Assembly: GCF_963678245.1 (NCBI RefSeq) | Contig: NZ_OY782770.1 | Location: forward strand, 1-64,000 | Length of the DNA: 64,000 nucleotides | Direction: 5' to 3' | DNA from: an uncultured Sunxiuqinia sp. | GTDB taxonomy: Bacteria; Bacteroidota; Bacteroidia; Bacteroidales; Prolixibacteraceae | In this document: in pieces, positions 16,466 to 25,150 of the stretch | How the letters are laid out: each line of letters begins with the position of its first letter | Position numbering within the stretch: the first letter of the stretch is position 1 | The notes under the pieces: generated by a model | Told to the model about the DNA's origin: nothing | Seen by the model: only the letters and a program-made list of their open reading frames with translations | Databases searched by the model: none | Made by a program: the position numbers and the translations under genes

Positions 16466-16945
16466 CTACAGTAATGCTTTTATATCTTCCTCAATTTTCT
16501 CGGGTTTCGTAATCGGGGCAAACCGTTTTACCGGATTTCCGCTTCTGTCAAGCAAAAATTTGGTAAAATTCCATTTTATACGGCTTCCTAAAACTCCGGT
16601 TAATTTATGTTTCAGAAACTTAAAAACTGAATGTGTCTGATCGCCGTTAACCTCAACCTTTTTAAACATTTGGAAAGTAACACCATAATTTACAAGGCAG
16701 CCTTCTGCAATTTCCTCTTCTGTTCCGGGCTCTTGATTTCCAAACTGGTTGCAAGGAAATCCTAAAATGACCAAGCCTTGTTTTTTATACTTTTTATGAA
16801 GTTTCTCCAATCCTTCATATTGAGGAGTAAATCCACATTTACTCGCGGTATTTACAACTAAAATGACTTTACCTTCATAGGTTGAAAAATCAATTTCTTT
16901 CCCTTCTAATGAGGTAGCCTTAAACTCATAAAAATTTGTTTTCAC
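16466..16945 (-). CDS. Glutathione peroxidase-family peroxidase
   Basis: A thioredoxin-fold peroxidase of 159 residues from GTG 16945. An ATG at 17017 would add 24 residues with no signal or domain value, so the later start is preferred. The motifs are complete: VNTASKCGFTPQY with the peroxidatic Cys, LGFPCNQFGNQEPG with Gln, and IKWNFTKFLLDRSG with Trp and Asn of the catalytic tetrad. Bacterial members usually take electrons from thioredoxin and reduce hydrogen or lipid peroxides. It is divergent from the aldo/keto reductase gene. Confidence 0.93.
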   Translation of the reverse strand: MKTNFYEFKATSLEGKEIDFSTYEGKVILVVNTASKCGFTPQYEGLEKLHKKYKKQGLVILGFPCNQFGNQEPGTEEEIAEGCLVNYGVTFQMFKKVEVNGDQTHSVFKFLKHKLTGVLGSRIKWNFTKFLLDRSGNPVKRFAPITKPEKIEEDIKALL

Positions 16946-17081
16946 GATATAACAATTTCGATTTTCATTAATGCTGATATAACTAACAATTGATTGAATA
17001 GTTGCTTGCATTAACATATTTTAACCAACCATAAGCATGCTGAAATGTTCATTTTGACATAACTACAAAAAAATAAGTGTT

Positions 17082-18107
17082 ATGAAATACAATCAATTAG
17101 GGAATACGGGAATTTTAGTCTCTGAATTATGTCTTGGAACAATGACGTTTGGCGGAAAAGGTTTTTGGGAGACTATTGGTAAAGTACCACAAGAAGAAGT
17201 CAACAAATTAATGAAAACAGCTTTGGATGGCGGAATTAATTTCATTGACACCGCGAATGCCTACTCTGAAGGGTTATCGGAAAAAATACTTGGCAAATCG
17301 CTTACGGATCTTGGGATCAACAGGCAACAAGTTGTTGTTGCTACCAAAGTCAGAATTCGGATGGGATCTGGAGCAAACCAAGTTGGTCTGACCAGAGCTC
17401 ATATTATTGACTCGGTGAATGATAGTCTGGAGCGAATGAGCTTATCTTATGTCGACTTACTTTATATTCATGGTGTTGACCCACTGACTCCACTTGAAGA
17501 AACAATGCGTGGCTTGGAAGATGTTGTCAGAGCCGGGAAAGTTCGATACATTGGAATCAGTAATCATCCGGCATGGATGGTTGCCAAGGCAAATGCCATT
17601 GCCGAAAGAAATGGCTGGACACCTTTTTGTGCTGGTCAATATTATTACAGTCTGGCATCGCGGGATATTGAACGTGAAGTAATCCCGATGATCGGGGATC
17701 AAGGCATGGGGCTTATGCCGTGGAGTCCACTCGCTGGTGGATTTCTGTCGGGGAAATATACTCGGGAAAAAGAAAAAGCCGGAAATAGCCGACGAGATGA
17801 TTTTGATTTCCCTCCACTAAATAAAGAAAAAGCATACGACATTATTGATGTCATGCTAAAGATTGCGAAAAATTATGGGGTTTCGGCAGCTCAAGTTGCT
17901 TTAGCCTGGATGCTTCGCAAACCAGCAGTAACAAGCGTTATTATTGGAGCAAAAAAATTAGACCAATTAAATGATAATTTGGCATCAACGAAGCTTCAAC
18001 TTACAGAAGATGAAATCAATCAACTTGATGAAATTAGTGCATTAACACCTGAGTACCCGGGATGGATGGTTCAGCGTCAGATGCATGACAGGCTCATGAA
18101 TCAATAA
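17082..18107 (+). CDS. Aldo/keto reductase
   Basis: A 341-residue TIM-barrel NADPH-dependent reductase. Visible motifs include FIDTANAYSEGLSEKILG (catalytic Asp and Tyr), VVATKVRI (Lys), YVDLLYIHGVDPLTPLEETM (His), VRYIGISNHPAWM and the C-terminal cofactor segment SVIIGAKKLDQLNDNL. The length and the LCLGTMTFGG start match the YajO/Tas-like group. The physiological carbonyl substrate cannot be told. The gene is followed by a good terminator at 18137. Confidence 0.93.
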   Translation: MKYNQLGNTGILVSELCLGTMTFGGKGFWETIGKVPQEEVNKLMKTALDGGINFIDTANAYSEGLSEKILGKSLTDLGINRQQVVVATKVRIRMGSGANQVGLTRAHIIDSVNDSLERMSLSYVDLLYIHGVDPLTPLEETMRGLEDVVRAGKVRYIGISNHPAWMVAKANAIAERNGWTPFCAGQYYYSLASRDIEREVIPMIGDQGMGLMPWSPLAGGFLSGKYTREKEKAGNSRRDDFDFPPLNKEKAYDIIDVMLKIAKNYGVSAAQVALAWMLRKPAVTSVIIGAKKLDQLNDNLASTKLQLTEDEINQLDEISALTPEYPGWMVQRQMHDRLMNQ

Positions 18108-18136
18108 AGAACGTAGGCAAAATATCTCATTAAAAT

Positions 18137-18171
18137 AAATCCCGGTAATTCACAACTACCGGGATTTTTTA
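18137..18171 (+). terminator. Intrinsic terminator after aldo/keto reductase
   Basis: The stem AATCCCGGTA / TACCGGGATT with a short loop is followed by a T-run. It lies between convergent genes. Confidence 0.85.
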
Positions 18172-18187
18172 TTGTTTAATAAAAAAT

Positions 18188-20818
18188 CTATTGTATTGGC
18201 TTCACTTTTCCCTTCACCTGAAAACGCCCCGAAATTGTTGATGTCGTTTCAGCATCGGTGTCCCCTTCAAAACCAGGTTGTTCGCCACCTACTGCAATGG
18301 TAAACCATCCGGGCTCAATAACCCGCTGATCTTTTTTATTGATCATTGACAACTGGCGGGGTTCCAACGTAAAATGTACGGTCTGCGTTTCTCCTTTCTT
18401 CAGATGGATTCGCTTAAAACCTTCCAATTGCCGAATTGGTCGGGGCGTTGAAGCTTTTTCATCTGTTAAATACAACTCAACCACTTCATCTCCATCCATA
18501 TCGCCGGTGTTGGTCACATCTACTGCAACTATCATGGGCTCATTCCACTGAATTTGATCGGGTAACTGCAAATTGCTATAGTCAAATGAAGTATAACTTA
18601 ATCCATAACCAAACGGGTACAAAGGTTCTCCTTCAAAATAGCGATAAGTGCGGCCTGCCATTTCGTAGTTCTCAAAATCGGGTAATTGATCAACCGATTT
18701 ATAATAAGTGACCGGAAGCTTCCCTCCCGGATTATAATCGCCAAATAACACATCGGCAATGGCATTTCCGCCCTGCTGTCCTGGATAGCCAGCTGTTAAA
18801 ATTGCAGGAACGTGCTCAGCCGCCCAGTTGATGGAAAGAGCACTGCCATTGATCAACACCAACACCACAGGTTTGCCGGTTGCCATAACTGCTTTCATCA
18901 AATTAACTTGTGTTTGGGGCAGGTTTAAATTGGTACGGTCTCCTTTATAAAACCCCTCCAATTCCACTGACATTTCTTCCCCTTCCAAACGTTCATTCAA
19001 CCCCAAGGTCAACACAACTGCATCTGCTTGTTGAGCAATACTCACAGCTTCTTCTAAGCGGTTTTCTTCCGGCACCGACCAGAGAAGTTGTGCTGTAGCA
19101 TCACCATAGAAATTTTGATATTCAACCAGAATTTTATACCGCTCACCTGCATTCATATGAATAGCTACTGGTTTGATACTCCCATGATGAAGATGATCAC
19201 CTCCGGTTACCTCAGTGCCGTTCAGTGTGATTTTCATATAGGGTTTTCCCCAATCACTAAAATGATACAACCCTGTTTTAGGGGCGACCACATAACCCGT
19301 CCAACGAATACTAAACTGCCCCGTTTCCAGTCGAGGATCAGGTGTTCCCAAATCCCACATAAAGTCTACGTTATCATCAAGTCGTGTAAACAGAGGCTGT
19401 CCTTCCCACTTGCTATTATCAAAATATTCGCCTTTCAAACCTTGTTTACCATCCTCCGTTTGTAAATAAATCGAAGGGATAACTTCCATGGTAGGAATTC
19501 CTTCAGCCAAATCACTTCCTTGAGCATATAAAACTGTCGTCTCTGGTTCCACTTTATTCTTGATTCCTTGTAAAACAGTAATCGGGTTGGACGGAATACC
19601 ATTGTAATTCCCCCAGAGCGACTGCACTTCGTCAGCATTTGGACCGATAACCGCAATGGTATTTAATGATTTTGATAAGGGAAGTGTATGTTGGTTTTTC
19701 AAAAGTACAATACTCTCTTGCGCTGCTTCACGAGCTAAACGGTCATGAGCAGGGTTGTTATTAACCTCATATGGAATTTGAGCGTACGCCACTCGTTCCA
19801 CAGGATCGAACATACCCAATTTAAAACGGGCTTCAAATAAGCGTTTCACAGCAACATCGAGGTCTTCCTCTTTTAAGATCCCGGATTCAACAGCATCCGT
19901 TAATGCTTCGTAGGTATTTCCGCAATTTAAATCACAGCCTTTTTTGATTGCAAGAGCCGCGGCAGAAGCTGCGTCGGACACAATCTTATGATACTTCCAG
20001 ATATCGGAGATTGCCCAACAATCGGATACTACATAACCATCAAAACCCCATTCGTCGCGCAAAATACCAAATAGTTCAGTGCTGGCACAAGCCGCTTCTC
20101 CTCGAAACCGATTGTAAGCCCCCATGACAGATTGCACATCGCCATCAACCACTAACGTTCGAAAAGCCGGCAAGTAAGTTTCCCGCAAGTCTCGTTCACT
20201 AACACGAGCATCAAACTCATGTCGCAAAGGTTCCGGACCCGAATGAACAGCATAGTGTTTTGCCGTTGCCACCACTTTTAGATAATCGGAATCATCACCT
20301 TGCAACCCAAGAACAAATTCTTTACCCATTTGTCCTGTCAGATACGGATCTTCGCCGTAAGTTTCGTGGCCTCTTCCCCACCGTGGATCGCGAAATATAT
20401 TAATATTAGGCGACCAAAATGTCAACCCTTGATAAATTCCACGTTCCCCTTTACGAATAAACTCATGATGCTTGGCCCGAGCCTCATCAGAAATAACCGA
20501 AGCAACCTTGTGCATCAATTCCTTATCCCATGAAGCAGCGATAGATATTGATTGTGGAAAAACCGTAGCATAGCCAGCGCGAGCAACACCATGCAAACAT
20601 TCATTCCACCAATTGTATTTAGGAATACCTAATCGGCTAATTGCTGGTGACTGATATAGAGTTTGATCAATTTTTTCCTGAATCGACAATCGGGAAATTA
20701 AATCATCTACTCGCTTTTCAATCGGAAGATCCGGATTTTGAAAAGGATACTCATATTGAGCAAACGAATTAAGAAACAAGCCTGTAACAAAGGCTAGTAT
20801 TAAAGTTAGTTTTTTCAT
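18188..20818 (-). CDS. GH3 glycosidase with PA14 insert
   Basis: An 876-residue secreted enzyme (signal peptide LTLILAFVTGLFLNSFA). The GH3 barrel contains NWWNECLHGVARAGYAT, typical of xylosidase-type GH3, DPRWGRGHETYGEDP, AKHYAVHSGPEPLRHEFDAR and the nucleophile segment GYVVSDCWAI (Asp). The sandwich domain follows and is split by a PA14 carbohydrate-binding module (about residues 445-590), then a fibronectin-like C-terminus. An upstream ATG at 20854 lies within the -7 promoter element, so ATG 20818 is used. It likely removes terminal beta-linked sugars (xylose or glucose) in the periplasm. Last gene of the polysaccharide locus. Confidence 0.92.
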   Translation of the reverse strand: MKKLTLILAFVTGLFLNSFAQYEYPFQNPDLPIEKRVDDLISRLSIQEKIDQTLYQSPAISRLGIPKYNWWNECLHGVARAGYATVFPQSISIAASWDKELMHKVASVISDEARAKHHEFIRKGERGIYQGLTFWSPNINIFRDPRWGRGHETYGEDPYLTGQMGKEFVLGLQGDDSDYLKVVATAKHYAVHSGPEPLRHEFDARVSERDLRETYLPAFRTLVVDGDVQSVMGAYNRFRGEAACASTELFGILRDEWGFDGYVVSDCWAISDIWKYHKIVSDAASAAALAIKKGCDLNCGNTYEALTDAVESGILKEEDLDVAVKRLFEARFKLGMFDPVERVAYAQIPYEVNNNPAHDRLAREAAQESIVLLKNQHTLPLSKSLNTIAVIGPNADEVQSLWGNYNGIPSNPITVLQGIKNKVEPETTVLYAQGSDLAEGIPTMEVIPSIYLQTEDGKQGLKGEYFDNSKWEGQPLFTRLDDNVDFMWDLGTPDPRLETGQFSIRWTGYVVAPKTGLYHFSDWGKPYMKITLNGTEVTGGDHLHHGSIKPVAIHMNAGERYKILVEYQNFYGDATAQLLWSVPEENRLEEAVSIAQQADAVVLTLGLNERLEGEEMSVELEGFYKGDRTNLNLPQTQVNLMKAVMATGKPVVLVLINGSALSINWAAEHVPAILTAGYPGQQGGNAIADVLFGDYNPGGKLPVTYYKSVDQLPDFENYEMAGRTYRYFEGEPLYPFGYGLSYTSFDYSNLQLPDQIQWNEPMIVAVDVTNTGDMDGDEVVELYLTDEKASTPRPIRQLEGFKRIHLKKGETQTVHFTLEPRQLSMINKKDQRVIEPGWFTIAVGGEQPGFEGDTDAETTSTISGRFQVKGKVKPIQ

Positions 20819-20851
20819 TTCAATTGGCTTTACCTGTTCTGTTCTGGTATG

Positions 20852-20859
20852 CAAATATA
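20852..20859 (-). promoter_or_regulatory. -7 promoter element of the GH3 gene
   Basis: On the minus strand TATATTTG matches TAnnTTTG and lies 34 bp before ATG 20818. It indicates that the GH3 gene can be transcribed on its own, and it rules out the upstream ATG at 20854. Confidence 0.55.
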
Positions 20860-21088
20860 CAGCTTTTTCTTTTATGGTGAATGGAGCGAAAAAAAAGGTT
20901 GGTAAAACAATTTATATAACTGGCCTCCAAGCTATTTTGATTTCTACTGGGTGCAGCAGAAGTTACACTTCGGAACGACTATCCCACATATTTAGTTAAC
21001 AAACTTTATCGATTTTGCTTATTAGTTACATATTAGCAACTTTGTCTAAAAAGAATCTCTAGAAAACACTCTGAATCTTTTTGTTTTA

Positions 21089-23329
21089 CTACCTGGATTG
21101 AGGCCGATCTTCAGGATTTTCCCCAAATTCTTTATTTGGTTTAGCCCCCATCATAAACTTAAGTTCCCCTCCTTGCATAATGTTATCATGACTGATGTAT
21201 GACTTCGTGTAAGAAGCTCCGTTTAGCTTTATGGATTGAATATAGATATTTTCAGAACTATTATTCTGGGCTATAACTTTTAATCGTTTACCCTTTGGAA
21301 GCACGAGTTCAACTTCATCAAAAAGCGGACTGCCGAAAACGTAGTTTCCGTTAGCTGGATTAACCGGATAAAATCCCATGGATGAGAGAACGTACCAAGC
21401 CGACATCTGGCCGCAATCTTCATTTCCGCTCAGACCATCCGGCTGATCAGAATACATAGTTTTAAAAATCTCACGAACTTTTTCGGCTATTTTCCATTGC
21501 TGACCAACGAAGGCATACAAGTAAGTAATATGATGACTTGGTTCATTACCATGTGCATATTGACCAATCAAACCAGAAATATCGGCAGATGCTCCTTCAA
21601 CTTTTTCAGACTTAATCGTGAACAGACTGTCCAATTTGTTTATAAAGTTATCTTCTCCGTCAAACAACTCAATTAGGCCGGCTACATCATGTGGTACCAA
21701 CCACGTATATTGCCAGGCATTTCCTTCGCAATAATCATCCTCACGATGTTGAGACGAAATTGGATTGAATGGACTCCGCCAAGAGCCACCACTCATCTTA
21801 CCTCTCATGAATTGGCTACCCCGATCAAAGTAGTGTTGGTAGTATTTAGCTCTCTCCGAAAAATATTCGAAGTCTTCCTTTTTTTCCATCGCTTTAGCCA
21901 TTGTTGCGATGCACCAATCATCAATCGCATATTCCAACGCCCGGGCAACAGACTCAACCTGATTATCGGCCGGAATATATTCAGCTTTTTTTATGTAATC
22001 CAACCCTCTTTCGTCTCGCATAGCCGATGCCTTAACAGCCTCAAAAGCCAATTCCGCATCGAAACCTTCGAAGCCTTTCAGGTAAGCATCAACGATGACT
22101 GGCACGGCATGATAGCCCACCATCGTATTGGTTTCGCATCCCATTAAATGCCAAACGGGCAATTTGCCCTGCTGCTGATAAATCGCTAGCATCGAATTGA
22201 CAAAGTCGTTCACTCGTTCAGGTTGAACGATTGTAAATAAGGGATGAGCTGCACGGTATGTATCCCACAGGGAGAAAGTCGTATAATTTTCAAATCCCGG
22301 ATTGTGATGAACTTCCTTATCCGTTCCCCGATAGTCGCCACTCACATCGTTAAATAGAGATGGAGCAATCATGGTATGGTAAAGAGCCGTGTAGAATATT
22401 GTCTTGTTCTTCTTACTGTCTGTTTTAATCTGAATCTTAGCAAGTTCACTATCCCATTTTGCTTGCGCCTCTTCTTTTCCCTTCAAGAAATCCCAGTGGT
22501 CTATTTCTGCTTTCAAATTTTGCGCTGCTCCTTCGGTGCTTACCGGAGAAATGGCGGTTTTAACCAGCAACTCTCCTCCACCTTCAAACTCGACCATGAC
22601 ACGCGTCACTTCATTTTGGTTCGACGATTTCAGGATCGTAAATTGCTTGATGGGTTTAGAGAACTCCGTTGAAAAGAACACCCGCTGATCAGTTGCCCAT
22701 CCTTTTGAATAGCGACTTCCCTGAATAGTTTGATCGTTCAATTGCGTGATCGATCCTTTTGTGAGTTGATCCCAGCCAGTTCCATAATTTAAGTCAATGA
22801 TTATCTTCGAATTTCCGACTCCGTTGTACTTGTATTTATGAAATCCAACCCGCTCGCTAGCTGTTAATTCAACATCAACTTGATGACGATCGATGTAAAC
22901 ACGGTAGTATCCTGGCTCAACAATTTCCTTTTTGTGTGAATACGATGCCTTCCAATTAAAGGGATTATCCTTGTCGCTTTTTGCAGTATAATTGCCAGAC
23001 ACAGGCATAAACAGGATATCTCCCAAATCTCCAATACCGGTTCCACTTAGCTGGGTATGCGCAAAACCAATCAGTACCGAATCAGAATAATGGTAGCCCG
23101 AACACCAGTCCCAACCTTGCGTTTCATTATTAGGGCCTAACTGAACAGCACCAAAAGGTACACTTGCCCCAACAAAAACATGTCCGTGTCCGCCGGATCC
23201 AACAAACGGATCAACGTAATCGATAGGCCGTAGAGAAGCAACTTTCTGTTCTGAACAGCCCCAAGCAGAAAGGATTGTCAGCACTAATATTATTGTTTCT
23301 CGAACTGAAAGGAAAGTTTTCATCGTCAT
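21089..23329 (-). CDS. GH92 alpha-mannosidase lipoprotein
   Basis: A 746-residue protein with a lipoprotein signal (LVLTILSAWGC, Cys at about 25). Family GH92 is clear from PIDYVDPFVGSGGHGHVFVG, SVPFGAVQLGPNNETQGWDW, TQLSGTGIGDLGDILFMP, FSLWDTYRAAHPLFT, EGNAWQYTWLVPHD and GNEDCGQMSAWYVLSSMGF, which includes the conserved acidic residues of the catalytic region. GH92 enzymes are calcium-dependent exo-alpha-mannosidases acting on N-glycans or yeast mannan. It follows susD across a hairpin and is probably periplasmic or surface-anchored. It defines mannosides as a likely target of the locus. Confidence 0.95.
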   Translation of the reverse strand: MTMKTFLSVRETIILVLTILSAWGCSEQKVASLRPIDYVDPFVGSGGHGHVFVGASVPFGAVQLGPNNETQGWDWCSGYHYSDSVLIGFAHTQLSGTGIGDLGDILFMPVSGNYTAKSDKDNPFNWKASYSHKKEIVEPGYYRVYIDRHQVDVELTASERVGFHKYKYNGVGNSKIIIDLNYGTGWDQLTKGSITQLNDQTIQGSRYSKGWATDQRVFFSTEFSKPIKQFTILKSSNQNEVTRVMVEFEGGGELLVKTAISPVSTEGAAQNLKAEIDHWDFLKGKEEAQAKWDSELAKIQIKTDSKKNKTIFYTALYHTMIAPSLFNDVSGDYRGTDKEVHHNPGFENYTTFSLWDTYRAAHPLFTIVQPERVNDFVNSMLAIYQQQGKLPVWHLMGCETNTMVGYHAVPVIVDAYLKGFEGFDAELAFEAVKASAMRDERGLDYIKKAEYIPADNQVESVARALEYAIDDWCIATMAKAMEKKEDFEYFSERAKYYQHYFDRGSQFMRGKMSGGSWRSPFNPISSQHREDDYCEGNAWQYTWLVPHDVAGLIELFDGEDNFINKLDSLFTIKSEKVEGASADISGLIGQYAHGNEPSHHITYLYAFVGQQWKIAEKVREIFKTMYSDQPDGLSGNEDCGQMSAWYVLSSMGFYPVNPANGNYVFGSPLFDEVELVLPKGKRLKVIAQNNSSENIYIQSIKLNGASYTKSYISHDNIMQGGELKFMMGAKPNKEFGENPEDRPQSR

Positions 23330-23367
23330 TCTTAATTTACTTTGAATTTCTAAAGTTATCTAAAAAT

Positions 23368-23393
23368 AAGCACCGTCAAAATTGACGGTGCTT
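23368..23393 (-). terminator. Hairpin between susD and GH92 genes
   Basis: The perfect stem AAGCACCGTCAA / TTGACGGTGCTT is followed on the minus strand by ATTTTT. It probably terminates part of the susCD transcription, giving less mRNA for the enzymes than for the transporter. Confidence 0.75.
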
Positions 23394-23416
23394 GCTGTTC
23401 TAATTATTACTAAAAT

Positions 23417-25117
23417 CTAGTTGGTTTGGGTATTCCATTGAGTCGGATGTAATTGAGGATTAGCATTCAATGCGCGACTTGGTATCGGATAAACCGTTTT
23501 ATCAGAAGAATCAGCAGATTTATCCCACCATTCATTTCCAAAACGATTCCAGCGAACCAAATCGGTACGGCGGTGTCTTTCTCCCAAAAATTCGCGTCCA
23601 AGTTCGTCTACAAACTCATCATCCGTTAACCTACTCACATCACTTACATAGCTATTCACACTCCAGTCGGCATCAGCAAAATTGCGTTTGCGAACTACAT
23701 CCAAAAGAGCAGCGGCTTCGTCTTTGTTTCCAGCACGATATTTGCATTCTGCCAGCGCATAGTAAGTCTCGGCCAAACGGATCTCAGTTGCTGAGTTCAT
23801 CTGGAAATAGTTTTGAGACATCGGTAACCACGGGAATTTGATGAAACGAACTCCTGTATTTTCTTCGCCTGTGCTAACGTGGGAACCTTCTTGCCAACGT
23901 CCGTCCGGTTTCTCAGAAAAGCGTCCGCATTGATCCACATATGATAGCGGTTGTCCTGTGTACTCCTCTGTTCCTAAAATTACACTTGTGCTGTCAAAGC
24001 CATAACCTTGGTCGTAATTAAACTCATATTGCTGCCCAATTAAGAAAAAACCTTCTCTGTTTCCATTAGTATCAATTACCTTGAAGGGTTGTTTCCGTTT
24101 ATCTGCATCATCGTATTTTTCATAAGGCTTTCCTAACTTATGGGAATAGATATCGCCATCTAAGTCACGCGATGGAGTTAAGGTTACACCGTTCCATCCA
24201 CCCCAGTCATTATCCAAAGAATAGCGTTGTTGATAGTGCATTGTAGCATTGTACATCCAACCAAACTCATAGATATTTTTGGCATGAGGAAATTCAAGAA
24301 TATTCTCTGGAGAACGATAGCCGTTGATTCCTGAACGAAATGGGCCAGTGTAATCTTCATCGATTGAATAAGTTCCATACTTTCCATCGATAATTTCTTG
24401 GGCATATTGGGCACACTCAGTGTATTTGGGCGTTCCAGTCCACACGTCAGCATTCAGGTACAAGCGCACCAACAACGATGCCGCACCTCCTTGATCCCAG
24501 CGCCCCGCTCTACCATTTTTGGGTAAGCCTGGCAACGATTCCTTTAACTCTTTTTCAATGAATGTAAAAACCTCTTCCGAAGATGACTGTCCGACTACCT
24601 CGCCAACTGTTTCAACAACGGGTACTTCCCTGAAAAAATCAATCAAGAAAAGATAAAACCAAGCGCGTAATGTTCTTAGTTCGCCAATATGCTGCGCTTT
24701 GTCAGCCTCTGTCAATCCAAAAGAAGGATAATCCAGTTTTGTAAAATCATCAATAAACTGGTTACACTGAGTAATTCCTTGATAAGGGCCAATCCATGCT
24801 CCATAAACTACTCCTTCATTGTCTGTCCATTCATGTCCATGAAAACGAATCCATTGGCCACCATCCCAACCATGTTTTCCTTTTTGAGCCCACATAAATT
24901 GGTCAGCCGAAAGTTCTTGCGCGATCCAACGATCACCATCCCAACCACACCAATGGCCGTGTTCATATGGACGCACCAGAGCAGCCATGATCGAATTTTT
25001 ATCCTGATAATAAATATCTGTCGTTAAGGTATCAAAGACTTCTTCCTCAAGATCGGTGCATGAAGGTGCTGCTAAAATAAAAATAAGCAACAGGTATAAT
25101 ATTTTTTTTGTGTTCAT
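23417..25117 (-). CDS. SusD/RagB glycan-binding lipoprotein
   Basis: A 566-residue protein with a lipoprotein signal (LLLIFILAAPSC). The SusD fold is shown by ELRTLRAWFYLFLIDFFREV and QGGAASLLVRLYLNAD in the N-terminal TPR part, and by EIRLAETYYALAECKYRAGN, LLDVVRKRNF and DELGREFLGERHRRTDLVRW in the C-terminal part. It is the surface lid of the SusC transporter and binds the oligosaccharide. It starts 33 bp after susC ends, in one operon. Many Trp and Tyr residues are available for sugar stacking. Confidence 0.96.
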   Translation of the reverse strand: MNTKKILYLLLIFILAAPSCTDLEEEVFDTLTTDIYYQDKNSIMAALVRPYEHGHWCGWDGDRWIAQELSADQFMWAQKGKHGWDGGQWIRFHGHEWTDNEGVVYGAWIGPYQGITQCNQFIDDFTKLDYPSFGLTEADKAQHIGELRTLRAWFYLFLIDFFREVPVVETVGEVVGQSSSEEVFTFIEKELKESLPGLPKNGRAGRWDQGGAASLLVRLYLNADVWTGTPKYTECAQYAQEIIDGKYGTYSIDEDYTGPFRSGINGYRSPENILEFPHAKNIYEFGWMYNATMHYQQRYSLDNDWGGWNGVTLTPSRDLDGDIYSHKLGKPYEKYDDADKRKQPFKVIDTNGNREGFFLIGQQYEFNYDQGYGFDSTSVILGTEEYTGQPLSYVDQCGRFSEKPDGRWQEGSHVSTGEENTGVRFIKFPWLPMSQNYFQMNSATEIRLAETYYALAECKYRAGNKDEAAALLDVVRKRNFADADWSVNSYVSDVSRLTDDEFVDELGREFLGERHRRTDLVRWNRFGNEWWDKSADSSDKTVYPIPSRALNANPQLHPTQWNTQTN

Positions 25118-25150
25118 CTTTTATAGCTTATAAATTAAAAAAGGAGATAC

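Noticed and set aside
20819-21088. Additional gene between GH3 and GH92
   Set aside because: No frame of useful length or composition on either strand; only promoter-like DNA is seen.
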